Assembly: GCF_014297365.1 (NCBI RefSeq)
Contig: NZ_JACOQD010000001.1
Location: 124,001 to 188,000 of the forward strand
DNA: 64,000 bases
DNA from: Winogradskyella echinorum
GTDB taxonomy: Bacteria; Bacteroidota; Bacteroidia; Flavobacteriales; Flavobacteriaceae
Reading direction: 5' to 3'
Shown: in pieces, positions 17,936 through 26,843 of the stretch
Position numbering within the stretch: position 1 is the first letter of the stretch
Layout: every line of letters starts with the position of its first letter
Made by a program: the position numbers and the translations under genes
Notes under the pieces: generated by a model
What the model was told of the DNA's origin: nothing
Seen by the model: the letters and a program-made list of their open reading frames with translations, nothing else
Databases searched by the model: none

Positions 17936-18613
17936 TTATGCTAATATGTTCTCGGTTACTTTTTGTCCGTCTAACATTCTAATAATTCTGTGACTGTATT
18001 TAGCATCATGTTCACTATGTGTTACCATAATAATTGTTGTACCAGCTTCGTTTAGATCTATTAATAAATCCATTACTTCATTACCATTGGTGCTATCTAA
18101 ATTACCAGTTGGCTCATCTGCTAGTATTAACTTAGGATTGTTTACTACAGCTCTAGCAACTGCAACACGTTGTTGCTGACCACCAGATAATTGCTGAGGA
18201 AAGTGATTTCGGCGATGCATTATTTGCATTTTCTCTAAAACGGCTTCGACTTGTTTTTTGCGCTCCACTGGTTTTACACCAGTATATATAAGTGGTAATT
18301 CTACATTTTCGAAAACTGTAAGTTCATCAATAAGATTAAAGCTTTGAAACACAAATCCTATATTATGCTTTCGTAATTCTGATCGTTTGCGTTCATTGTA
18401 ACCTGCTACTTCTGTTCCGTTAAACATAAAGCTTCCGCCATCTGGATCATCTAATAAACCTAATATATTTAATAAGGTAGATTTTCCACATCCTGAAGGT
18501 CCCATAATGGCAACAAACTCACCTTCCTTTACATTAAAAGACAACTTATTTAAAGCAATTGTTTGCACTTCTTCAGTTTTGTAAAATTTCTCTAAGTCCG
18601 TAATTTGTATCAT
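17936..18613 (-). CDS. ABC transporter ATP-binding protein (MacB/LolD type), second copy
   Basis: A 225-residue ATPase with Walker A GPSGCGKST (38-46), Q-loop FVFQ (87-90), signature LSGGQQQ (142-148) followed by the canonical RVAVARA, Walker B LILADEP (162-168) and an H-loop His in VTHSE. It is the more canonical of the two ATPases in the locus and lies between the adaptor and permease 5 genes, the usual macA-macB-like position. Five permeases and two ATPases imply that the ATPases may be shared among several permease dimers; this is inference. Confidence 0.95.
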   Translation of the reverse strand: MIQITDLEKFYKTEEVQTIALNKLSFNVKEGEFVAIMGPSGCGKSTLLNILGLLDDPDGGSFMFNGTEVAGYNERKRSELRKHNIGFVFQSFNLIDELTVFENVELPLIYTGVKPVERKKQVEAVLEKMQIMHRRNHFPQQLSGGQQQRVAVARAVVNNPKLILADEPTGNLDSTNGNEVMDLLIDLNEAGTTIIMVTHSEHDAKYSHRIIRMLDGQKVTENILA

Positions 18614-18728
18614 TGTATTCGTTTTTATATTTTTTTAACTTTTGGCTGTTAGCCTTTAGCTATTAGTTGTTGGTTAAAAATTATTTCTTTTATCTATACT
18701 CTTTTCTCTATTATCTTGGCTCATGATT

Positions 18729-19979
18729 CTACTTCAAAATCAACTCTTCGGTATCACCAAAGGAATCATAACTCGATGTCACAACTTTATCACCAGGATT
18801 TAAGCCTTCTAATACTTCATAATATTCTGTGTTCTGGCTTCCTAATCTAATATTTACTTTATAGGCTGTATTGCCATCTTCACTGACTTTAAAAATCCAG
18901 TTACCTCCTGTTTTTTGAAAGAAACCACCCTTTGCTACCAATAAAGCTTCTTTTTCAGCACTTAAGGCGACACGAATCTGAAGATTCTGCCCTCTTCTAA
19001 TGCCCTCTGGCGCTTCACCTTCAAATTTCATATCGACTTGAAAACGACCATTTATTACTTGTGTAAATACTTTTTTTATCTCTAACGTGTAGGTCTTATT
19101 ATTTAAGGTGAATGTGCCTCTTTGACCATTATAAATTCTAGAAATATAGTGTTGATCAATATCTACTCTAACTTTATAAGCCGTAGTTACATCTACTTGT
19201 CCTAATCGTGTTCCTTTATTTATTGATTGTCCGATTTCGGCATCAAGCGATGTTAACTGACCATCAATAGGAGCACGCACCACTAAATCACCTACTTTTT
19301 TTCTCATGAGTTCTAAGGCACTTTGTGTTCTGGCGTATGAATTTTTTGCCTGATTAACTTCGAGTTTAGATGATATTGAATCCTCAGACAATACTTGCTC
19401 TGCTAACTTCATGCGTTCTTTCTGATACTCAAAATTATTCTGAGACGACTCATAATCCATTCTACCTATGGCTCCTTTTTCATATAGGCGTTTATTCAAT
19501 TTATATACGCGTTCTGCTTCAATTAAATTATTTTCTACATCTGTAAATTGATTTTGTCTATTAATAGTGTTTTGACGTGCTGCGTTCTGTGAGATCTGCA
19601 TTTGCGTTAATAAATTGTAGACTGATGTCTCCTGATTAACAAGAGTTAATTCTAAATCTGTATTAGATAATCGTAGAATTGGCTCACCTTTTTTAAGCAT
19701 TGCACCATCTTCTACAAATTTTTCTTCAACGCGTCCACCTTCTAGAGCATCTAAATAAATAGTTGTAATTGGCAATACAATTCCGTTAACCGGAATGTTT
19801 TCTTGAAACACATCATTTTTAACTGTGCTAATTGAAATTCGTTCTTTTTCAACATTTAATTTTGAGCCTCCTGAAGTTTGAAAGACCACATATACGATAA
19901 GTGCTATAATGGCTAAAACACCTAAGGCAAGAGCTATCTTTTGATTTGAAAATTTTTTCTTTTGAATTGGAACGTCCAT
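18729..19979 (-). CDS. HlyD/MacA-type periplasmic adaptor subunit
   Basis: The ATG at 19977-19979 is chosen; longer readings need a TTG start and cross the promoter. The 416-residue product has a short cytoplasmic tail, one TM helix at about residues 14-33, a split lipoyl (biotinyl-like) domain, a long coiled-coil hairpin rich in Gln, Asn and Glu, a beta-barrel region, and a C-terminal membrane-proximal domain ending SSYDSFGDTEELILK. Adaptors of this family link an inner-membrane ABC or RND pump to a TolC-type duct. As first gene of the leftward unit, directly after the sigma-54-like promoter, it probably sets expression of the exporter core. Confidence 0.92.
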   Translation of the reverse strand: MDVPIQKKKFSNQKIALALGVLAIIALIVYVVFQTSGGSKLNVEKERISISTVKNDVFQENIPVNGIVLPITTIYLDALEGGRVEEKFVEDGAMLKKGEPILRLSNTDLELTLVNQETSVYNLLTQMQISQNAARQNTINRQNQFTDVENNLIEAERVYKLNKRLYEKGAIGRMDYESSQNNFEYQKERMKLAEQVLSEDSISSKLEVNQAKNSYARTQSALELMRKKVGDLVVRAPIDGQLTSLDAEIGQSINKGTRLGQVDVTTAYKVRVDIDQHYISRIYNGQRGTFTLNNKTYTLEIKKVFTQVINGRFQVDMKFEGEAPEGIRRGQNLQIRVALSAEKEALLVAKGGFFQKTGGNWIFKVSEDGNTAYKVNIRLGSQNTEYYEVLEGLNPGDKVVTSSYDSFGDTEELILK

Positions 19980-20002
19980 GTTTAATTTTTGATTTATACA
20001 GT

Positions 20003-20026
20003 TTATATAGTGAAGATGATGCCAAA
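20003..20026 (-). promoter_or_regulatory. Sigma-54-like promoter upstream of the adaptor gene
   Basis: This 24-bp block is identical to 10357-10380. On the minus strand it has TTGGCA (20020-20025) and CTTCAC (20010-20015), the -24 and -12 positions, with AC in place of the consensus GC. It lies about 30 bp from the adaptor ATG and points leftward. Confidence 0.7.
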
Positions 20027-20072
20027 ACAGCAAACACCTATAAATCAAATAGTTGTATTTTTAATCGAATAT

Positions 20073-20120
20073 AAAAGTGTTCGATTTTGATACACTTTAT
20101 GTTCGAAAATGCACACTTTT
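20073..20120. promoter_or_regulatory. Palindromic enhancer-like site between adaptor and regulator genes
   Basis: Outer arms AAAAGTGT (20073-20080) and ACACTTTT (20113-20120) are perfectly inverted, and the symmetry continues imperfectly inward (TTCGATTTTGATACA against TGTTCGAAAATGCA). The site resembles 10430-10473 and is centred 75 bp from the promoter block. Being in a divergent gap, it may also affect the regulator gene itself. Confidence 0.7.
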
Positions 20121-20186
20121 AAGCCTTACCAAAATTTAGGTTTTGTAATTTTTATAAGCCCAAGATAAAATCGTAATATTGTATTG

Positions 20187-21539
20187 ATGGTACTAAAAAA
20201 CGCTACAATATTAGTTATTGATGACGATGTTGATGTTTTAACAGCATTACGATTGCTATTAAAACCGCTTTTTAAAGAGGTTGTAACAGAAAAAAATCCT
20301 AGTAATATTACTTCGCAAATAGAGCGTACTAATTACGACATTATAATTCTAGACATGAACTTTAATGGGTTAGTCAATACAGGTAATGAAGGTATTTTTT
20401 GGCTGAATAAAATTAGAAAACAAAAACCTGAAACGTCGGTAATTCTTATGACTGCTTATGCTGATATAGATTTAGCCATAAGAGGATTAAAAGAAGGGGC
20501 TTCGGACTTTTTAATGAAACCATGGAAGAATGAGAAAATGATTGAAACCATTTCTACGATATTAGAAAGCAAAAAATCTAACACTTCTAAAACAAAAAGT
20601 TTAAACTCAAACTCGGTAGAAATTATTGGTGAAAGCGAGGTAATGAACGACGTTTTTGTGAAGCTTAAAAAAGTAGCTCCAACTGACGCCAATGTTTTAG
20701 TACTTGGCGAAAATGGTACAGGTAAAGATTTAATTGCTAGAGCACTTCACGATAATTCAAACAGACGCGATAAGCCATTTGTAAAAGTAGATGTAGGTGC
20801 ATTAACGGCATCACTTTTTGAAAGTGAATTATTTGGATATAAAAAGGGAGCATTTACAGATGCTAGAGAAGATAGAAAAGGACGTTTTGAGGCTGCAAAT
20901 GGTGGCACCTTATTTTTAGACGAAATCGGTAATATTGGTTTGGGTCAACAAGTAAGATTATTAACCGTTTTACAAAACAGACAAGTGACGCCTTTGGGCT
21001 CAAATGAAGCTATACCAATTGATATTAGGCTCATTTGTGCCACTAATATAGATCCAAAAACATTAGCTGACGAGAAAAAGTTTAGAAAAGATTTAATCTA
21101 TAGAATTAATACCGTTGATATAACCGTACCACCTTTAAGAGAGCGTGGTACTGATATTACAGAACTTTCAAGACATTTTGTTGCTTTATATGCCGAAAAG
21201 TATAACAAGAACCCTTTTACTTTTGACTCTGGTTTTATTTCAAAATTAAAGAAGCACGATTTTCCTGGCAACGTAAGAGAGCTTCAGTATGTTTTAGAAC
21301 GTGCTGTGATTATGACAGATGGTTCGGTTTTAAAACCCGATGATTTGGTGTTTTCGTCTATTGAACGTTCTACCTCTTCAACGAGTTTAGAAACCAAAAG
21401 TTTAAACTTAGATGACATTGAAAAAAATGCCATCCTTACCGTTTTAGAAAAAAATAAAGGCAATGTTTCTAAATCTGCCAAGGAACTTGGTATTACAAGA
21501 GCAGCTTTATATAGACGATTAGAGAAGTATGAACTATAG
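20187..21539 (+). CDS. Sigma-54-dependent response regulator, NtrC family
   Basis: The ATG at 20187 is preferred over an in-frame TTG one codon earlier. The 450-residue protein has a receiver domain with the acidic pocket (residues 12-14), phospho-acceptor Asp56, Thr89 and Lys111; an AAA+ domain with Walker A GENGTGKD (174-181), Walker B near 240-246 and the FRKDLIYRIN arginine-finger region; and a C-terminal Fis-type helix-turn-helix (about 405-450). The sigma-54 contact loop reads GAFTDA (221-226) instead of GAFTGA. It overlaps the kinase gene by 11 bp and is divergent from the adaptor gene, so it is the likely activator of the export locus. Confidence 0.96.
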   Translation: MVLKNATILVIDDDVDVLTALRLLLKPLFKEVVTEKNPSNITSQIERTNYDIIILDMNFNGLVNTGNEGIFWLNKIRKQKPETSVILMTAYADIDLAIRGLKEGASDFLMKPWKNEKMIETISTILESKKSNTSKTKSLNSNSVEIIGESEVMNDVFVKLKKVAPTDANVLVLGENGTGKDLIARALHDNSNRRDKPFVKVDVGALTASLFESELFGYKKGAFTDAREDRKGRFEAANGGTLFLDEIGNIGLGQQVRLLTVLQNRQVTPLGSNEAIPIDIRLICATNIDPKTLADEKKFRKDLIYRINTVDITVPPLRERGTDITELSRHFVALYAEKYNKNPFTFDSGFISKLKKHDFPGNVRELQYVLERAVIMTDGSVLKPDDLVFSSIERSTSSTSLETKSLNLDDIEKNAILTVLEKNKGNVSKSAKELGITRAALYRRLEKYEL

Positions 21540-22872
21540 AACATACATCTTTAAACTATTTTTTAGAATACTTCTTCTTGTTGGAGCTATCATAGGTCTT
21601 ATTTACACTATTTACTTAGAAAAGACAGTATATTCCATTGTACTGGCGGTTTTAATACTTTATTTAATAGGTAGTACATACAATTTTGTAAAACGTCGTT
21701 TTGTGGCTATGGAAGACTTTTTCGAAGCTGTAAAATATCGTGATTTTTCGAGATGGTTTCCAGAAGATAGAGGACCTAAAGACATTAGGTTTTTGTACAC
21801 TGGGTTTAATGAAATTAACCGCACAATAAAGGAAATCAATTCTAAGAATGAAGCACAATATGTATACCTTCAAAAAATTTTAGAAATGGTAGATATAGGT
21901 ATAATAGCCTATAATCTAGAAACTGGTAATGTGCTTTGGAGTAACGATTCTTTTGGTGAAATTTTAGATATACCGTCGTTTAAAAACATCAAATTTGTTG
22001 AAAACAGAAAACCAGAATTATACAATACCGTATTTGAAACTTATCATAGAGAACCAAATTCAATATCTATAGCGCTTCAAAATGATAGTATTAAAATATT
22101 AATTTCTGACACTGTTTTTCAAGTTGATGATGATGCGTTTAAGTTAATTGTTATTCAAGATATCGATAATACCTTAAACAAAAATGAATCTGAATCTTGG
22201 AAAAAGTTATTAAGTGTCATGACTCATGAAATTATGAATTCCATTGCACCAATTTCCTCGCTTGCAGATACACTTCAACGCAATTTACAATTAGCCATAG
22301 AGCAACCAAACGAATCGCATCTTGAATTAGAAGATCTCAACGCAGGTATAAAAACTATAAAAAACAGAAGCGAAGGTCTTTTACAATTTGCTAAGACCTA
22401 TAGAAGCTTGAGTAAGGTTACTAATCTAAATTTACAAAGAATAAAAATATCTGAGTTGTTTGGTAATATTCAACTTCTTATGGAGCCATCTATAAAAGCA
22501 AAAAATATTAATATAGAATTCGATATAACTCCACCTAAATTAGAATTAGACATAGATACTCACCTTATTGAACAGGTCTTAATTAATCTAATTCTTAATG
22601 CTGTAGATGCTGTTAAAGACCAAGCAAATGCAGAAATTAAAGTGATCGCTACTCAGAACTCAAATAGAGATTTAATTATTAAAGTCTATGATAATGGTTC
22701 TGGTATACCTCAGGATATATTAGAGAATATATTTGTACCATTCTTTACTAGTAAAGCTACTGGAAGTGGCATTGGATTGAGCTTATGTAAGCAAATAATG
22801 TTACTTCATAAAGGCAGAATCATTGTAAAGAGTATAGAAAGAGAAGGTTCTGTATTTAGTTTGGTGTTTTAA
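21529..22872 (+). CDS. Sensor histidine kinase partner of the NtrC-type regulator
   Basis: A 447-residue membrane kinase: two TM helices at about residues 10-30 and 35-55 with almost no periplasmic loop, a HAMP-like linker, a PAS-like domain (about 115-210), the phospho-acceptor His233 in MTHEIMNSIAP, the N box (LINLILNAVDA), G1 (DNGSGIP) and G2 (GSGIGLSLCK) motifs of the ATPase domain. The lack of a periplasmic sensor region suggests that it detects a signal in the membrane or cytoplasm. Its start lies within the regulator gene (11-bp overlap), so the pair is translated together. Confidence 0.95.
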   Translation: MNYRTYIFKLFFRILLLVGAIIGLIYTIYLEKTVYSIVLAVLILYLIGSTYNFVKRRFVAMEDFFEAVKYRDFSRWFPEDRGPKDIRFLYTGFNEINRTIKEINSKNEAQYVYLQKILEMVDIGIIAYNLETGNVLWSNDSFGEILDIPSFKNIKFVENRKPELYNTVFETYHREPNSISIALQNDSIKILISDTVFQVDDDAFKLIVIQDIDNTLNKNESESWKKLLSVMTHEIMNSIAPISSLADTLQRNLQLAIEQPNESHLELEDLNAGIKTIKNRSEGLLQFAKTYRSLSKVTNLNLQRIKISELFGNIQLLMEPSIKAKNINIEFDITPPKLELDIDTHLIEQVLINLILNAVDAVKDQANAEIKVIATQNSNRDLIIKVYDNGSGIPQDILENIFVPFFTSKATGSGIGLSLCKQIMLLHKGRIIVKSIEREGSVFSLVF

Positions 22873-22903
22873 ATACACAACCTTCTTTAAATTCTCAATT
22901 AGA

Positions 22904-25900
22904 TTACTTAAGAATTAGCTTTTTAACATGTTTTCTATTGCCATTGTCCAAAGAAATAATATAGACACCAGATCCTAAAGTTTTAGCATTTATAACATTT
23001 TTATTTACTGCAGTATTTAAATCTTGTCTAACTACTTCTCTACCTAGAATGTCATAAATTACAGCATGAGTTTTATTTATTAGAACTCCTTCAACAATTA
23101 TAGAACGATTTACTTGATTGGTATAGATATTTAGTTCATTAAAATTTTGTTCGCTTACCGACAATAATCCAGTCGTAAAATGAAGATAGAATCTCCCTGT
23201 ACCACTTAGCGTTGAGTTTGGGGTAAATATATAATCTGTATTATTTAATTCAGTAAAACTATTATTAACATTATCTTCTAAGAATACTGAAACATTATCT
23301 GGTATATTATAATCACCTAAACTTATTGTAATTTGTTCTCCAACATTTGCTTTTAAACCAATTGGTATAACAACATTTTCAATATCATCTGTATTTAAGG
23401 TTTGTATAACCATTGGTGCACCTTCATTTTCTGCTACTAAATGAGAATACAATGAGAAATTTGGTATGGTACCTCCAAAAACTGCAGCATCATAACCTTT
23501 ATCTAATCCTTGACTTCCATTATTATGAAAATAAAATGATGTTGAATAGGTTTTAGAACCGTTTGCCGCTTTTAATTTTATATAATTGTTATTTGTTGAA
23601 CGGCCCAAGATAAAGTCGTCTGATGACCCCTTAATCTGCATATCTGGTGTAAATTCAATATTTGCAGAAGCATACTTTGAAGACACAAAAAAGCCTTGAC
23701 CTGGTGCAATTAAAGCTGGACCTTCTACCAAGTTGGCATAAGTCCAAACACTGCCCGAAGAATCAGAATCATCAGCATCATACCCATAAATGGCAGCTGT
23801 AGAATCACTTAATAGGCTAAGGTTTGTGACTCCAGAAACTGTACCTATATGATTTAGAAAAGCACTAACATCTATGTAAGCAGAATATGGGTTTCCAATT
23901 AAGTTCCATTCTGGAAAATCTCCAGTCATCTCATTTACTATTGGACTATTTACAGAACCTGTAACAACTGATCCAGTAAAAATTAATGGGTCTCCATTTG
24001 GAGTATTTGTCGCTGAGCGATATCCTTTTCCAGACTCTAAAAATGCAGAACTATTATCATTATACAATACATAATCATCTGTAGATCCTTTTTCAAAAGG
24101 CCCAAATAGATAGGTCGTAACGGGATCCACACCATTATTATAGATTATGTCAGCGTTATAATAAGCATCACTCGTTAAAAAAGAGGTCCAACTTTGACCA
24201 GACAATGGTGGAGCAATTAAATCATTTCCATTTGATTGTGTATTTGTATATCTATGATACCTTGTTTTACCGGCAACAGACAATGCCCCTCTTACTATTA
24301 AGCCAGAATATTTATCTGATTCGGAATGCATGTTTACATCTTCACTCACATTAAGAGTTGCACCAACTGGAATTTCTAAATTTGACCCTCTATTTATATT
24401 TAAGTCTTTTATATTTGTAACACCAGGTGAAATTAAAGGTTGATTAATTGTTTCTGGTATAATTATTTCCAAACATTCAATTGGCATAATATTAGGCGTC
24501 CAATTGCTTGGGTTATTCCAGTCTGAAGATACGGAACCGTTCCAAGTAATTTGTTGTGTAAACATTGGAACACGTGTCACTTCAATTGTATAATAATCAG
24601 TCCCACCGCATTGGTCAGTAACACTGATGGTTATTACATTTGCACCTTCATTTAGGTTTATAAGTCCTAAACCTCCAATAGTGTCACCAGTATTAGATAC
24701 TGTTGCACTTATCGTTGTTGAGGAAACTGTGTTACAAACTGCAGCTGTATAACTTGATATATTAGGATCAAAAGTTGGACTTAAAACTAAATCTGTTCCT
24801 TCTAATGTTGCTAATGTTCTATCTTCATTAAGTGCGTTTTCATACCAAGCAACACGGTCACCATTATAGTCCCCAGAAATTACATCCATGTCACCATCGC
24901 CATCTAAATCTGCGGCAACTACACTCCATGCACCATCAGCATTACTAGTAATAGTTTGTTGTGGCCCAAAATTAGCTAGACCATCATTCTCATACCAAGC
25001 AATACGGTCATCTCTACTAGAAGCAGAGAGCACATCTAAATCACCATCTCCATCTAAATCTGCTGTATATACACTCCTTGCCTGAAATACATTTATAGAA
25101 ATAGTTTGTTGAGGCCCAAAAGTACCAGACCCATAATTTTCGTACCATGTTATACGCCAATCTCTTGCTGAAGATGTAGAACTACAAGCTGCAATTACAT
25201 CCATATCACCATCACCATCTAAATCTGCTGCTTTAACACTAAAAGCTCTATCTGCCAGTGTAGTAATAGTTTGTTGAGGTCCAAAATTTCCTAAACCGTC
25301 ATTTTCGTACCATGCTACACGATCATCATCAGAAGAAGCCGAAAGTACATCAATATCTCCATCATTATCTATATCAGCAATATAAACACTTCTAGCTCCA
25401 GGTGCTGAAGTAGTAATAGTTTGCAAAGCACCAAAATTCCCTGCACCATCATTTTCATACCATGCTATTAGACCATCAAAGGCAGAAGCCGATATTATAT
25501 CCATATCACCATCGCCATCTAGATCCGAAGCTATTACATTGTAAGCCAAATTAGTTGCCGTAGTAATTGTCTGTTGTGGTCCAAAATTTCCAGAACCATC
25601 ATTCTCGTACCAAGCGATACGGTCATCGACTGAGGATGCGGAAATTACATCTATATCACCGTCACCATCTAAATCAGCAGTTGTTACTCTATGAGCATAA
25701 TCTGCTGATGTAGTAATTGTTTGTTGAGCACCAAATTTCCCTGTTCCATCATTAGCATACCAAGCTATGCGGTCATCTAAAGAGGAAGCAGATAGTATGT
25801 CTAGGTCACCATCACCATCTAAGTCGCCAACTGTTACACTAATAGCACCATCTGTTGCTAAAGAAATTGTATTTTCCCCAAGCGGAAATTGACCTGGGCT

Positions 25901-26272
25901 ATTGGTACAAACTTCAGTATTGAATTGAAAGGTATAAGCTTTATTTAAATTAACACCAGAGGTGTTTTCTACATCAGTTGTAATTGTAACAGTAATTATC
26001 TCTCCTGGATAAAAGTCTCTATTTGGATTAAGAATGACATTGTTACCAGATACTACGGGTGAAGAAAAACTAAGTACAAGACCATTATTACCTGTTATAG
26101 TAATACTTGCATTTGTAAGTGTTGCAGCATTTACATTTTGATTAAAGTTTATAGAAATATTACTATTAACACTTATATTTAATGCATTATTCGAAGGCGT
26201 TGTTGAAGAAATCGAAAATTGCGCACTCAATGCAAAAGGTAATAAAAACAATAAAAAAAATATCCTTTTCAT
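22904..26272 (-). CDS. Secreted FG-GAP/VCBS repeat protein with type IX secretion sorting domain
   Basis: The ATG at 26270-26272 is chosen because a signal peptide (MKRIFFLLFLLPFALSAQ) follows; a longer reading needs TTG. The product of 1122 residues has a Big_5/SbsA-like Ig domain (STTPSNNALNISVNSNISINF), seven FG-GAP repeats of about 46 residues each with a calcium-binding DLDGDGDxD loop, a cadherin-like beta-sandwich region, a long beta-rich part and a C-terminal type A sorting domain (VYIISLDNGNRKHVKKLILK). Such proteins cross the outer membrane by the type IX system and stay on the surface or are released. Possible roles are adhesion or gliding; none is shown here. Confidence 0.92.
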   Translation of the reverse strand: MKRIFFLLFLLPFALSAQFSISSTTPSNNALNISVNSNISINFNQNVNAATLTNASITITGNNGLVLSFSSPVVSGNNVILNPNRDFYPGEIITVTITTDVENTSGVNLNKAYTFQFNTEVCTNSPGQFPLGENTISLATDGAISVTVGDLDGDGDLDILSASSLDDRIAWYANDGTGKFGAQQTITTSADYAHRVTTADLDGDGDIDVISASSVDDRIAWYENDGSGNFGPQQTITTATNLAYNVIASDLDGDGDMDIISASAFDGLIAWYENDGAGNFGALQTITTSAPGARSVYIADIDNDGDIDVLSASSDDDRVAWYENDGLGNFGPQQTITTLADRAFSVKAADLDGDGDMDVIAACSSTSSARDWRITWYENYGSGTFGPQQTISINVFQARSVYTADLDGDGDLDVLSASSRDDRIAWYENDGLANFGPQQTITSNADGAWSVVAADLDGDGDMDVISGDYNGDRVAWYENALNEDRTLATLEGTDLVLSPTFDPNISSYTAAVCNTVSSTTISATVSNTGDTIGGLGLINLNEGANVITISVTDQCGGTDYYTIEVTRVPMFTQQITWNGSVSSDWNNPSNWTPNIMPIECLEIIIPETINQPLISPGVTNIKDLNINRGSNLEIPVGATLNVSEDVNMHSESDKYSGLIVRGALSVAGKTRYHRYTNTQSNGNDLIAPPLSGQSWTSFLTSDAYYNADIIYNNGVDPVTTYLFGPFEKGSTDDYVLYNDNSSAFLESGKGYRSATNTPNGDPLIFTGSVVTGSVNSPIVNEMTGDFPEWNLIGNPYSAYIDVSAFLNHIGTVSGVTNLSLLSDSTAAIYGYDADDSDSSGSVWTYANLVEGPALIAPGQGFFVSSKYASANIEFTPDMQIKGSSDDFILGRSTNNNYIKLKAANGSKTYSTSFYFHNNGSQGLDKGYDAAVFGGTIPNFSLYSHLVAENEGAPMVIQTLNTDDIENVVIPIGLKANVGEQITISLGDYNIPDNVSVFLEDNVNNSFTELNNTDYIFTPNSTLSGTGRFYLHFTTGLLSVSEQNFNELNIYTNQVNRSIIVEGVLINKTHAVIYDILGREVVRQDLNTAVNKNVINAKTLGSGVYIISLDNGNRKHVKKLILK
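24840..25870 (-). repeat. Seven in-gene FG-GAP coding repeats
   Basis: About 138-bp units recur seven times in the reading frame, each encoding ADLDGDGDMDVISA-like and RIAWYENDGxGNFGPQQTIT-like segments. Copies differ at many third positions, so they are old, but the sequence similarity may still permit recombination. Confidence 0.85.
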
Positions 26273-26834
26273 GAAATTTGGGGTATAATATTTGTCATTA
26301 TGCAACAGTAATTACTTGGTATTAAAAGTTACGGTTTGTAAAAAATAAACTGCTATAAGTAAGAAATAAAAAACATGAAGTAAGAAGTCGTAAAACACTT
26401 CTAGCCTAATAAAATCCCTGATGGCTTTCAATATAGTACGCGCCAAATTTATTGGGATCATTATAAACCAATCTATACAAAAAATTATAAAAATTAATTT
26501 GTATTGATTAGAATTGGGATATTGCACCCTTTTAGGTTCAAAAAGTTTAATTCATTAATTAATAGCACGATAAAATTAAACTTAATACCTTTAAGTAAAA
26601 AATTAAAAACTTAAAAACGTGACATTTTTAGATGTAATGTAATGTTCTTCTGTTTAAGTGATATAATTCTTCGAATGTAACTGATTTTAAATATTTTACA
26701 ATACATAAAAAGACTCTCAAGAAAACCTATAAACTATCAAAAGTAAGGTAAATCCTATTAAAAATAATGTTAGCTAAAATTTAGTTTATTTCGTTCAACA
26801 TTAATATGGATTAAACCTTTTGTAGGCGATATTT
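26273..26834. other. Gene-poor gap upstream of the FG-GAP gene
   Basis: About 560 bp without a credible gene. A 71-codon minus-strand frame at 26312-26527 has no recognisable motif and was not called. The segment 26352-26392 contains AAGTAAGAA and GAAGTAAGAAGT, resembling the heptamer repeat at 33802-33927 and perhaps a decayed relative. No terminator or promoter could be defended. Confidence 0.6.
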
Positions 26835-26843
26835 AGAAGTATT

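Noticed and set aside
19980..20048. Longer adaptor reading from TTG
   Set aside because: It would translate through the sigma-54-like promoter block and adds residues before the membrane anchor that homologues lack.
20184..20186. TTG as start of the response regulator
   Set aside because: An ATG follows directly and gives the usual receiver-domain start; adding one codon has no support.
2651..22872. Mobile element or genomic island explanation for the permease array
   Set aside because: No transposase, integrase, tRNA junction or flanking direct repeat is seen, and base composition resembles the rest of the window.
26312..26527. Minus-strand 71-codon frame in the gap upstream of the FG-GAP gene
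   Set aside because: No recognisable domain, no promoter or ribosome site, and the sequence is low-complexity AT-rich DNA with decayed repeat; not called.
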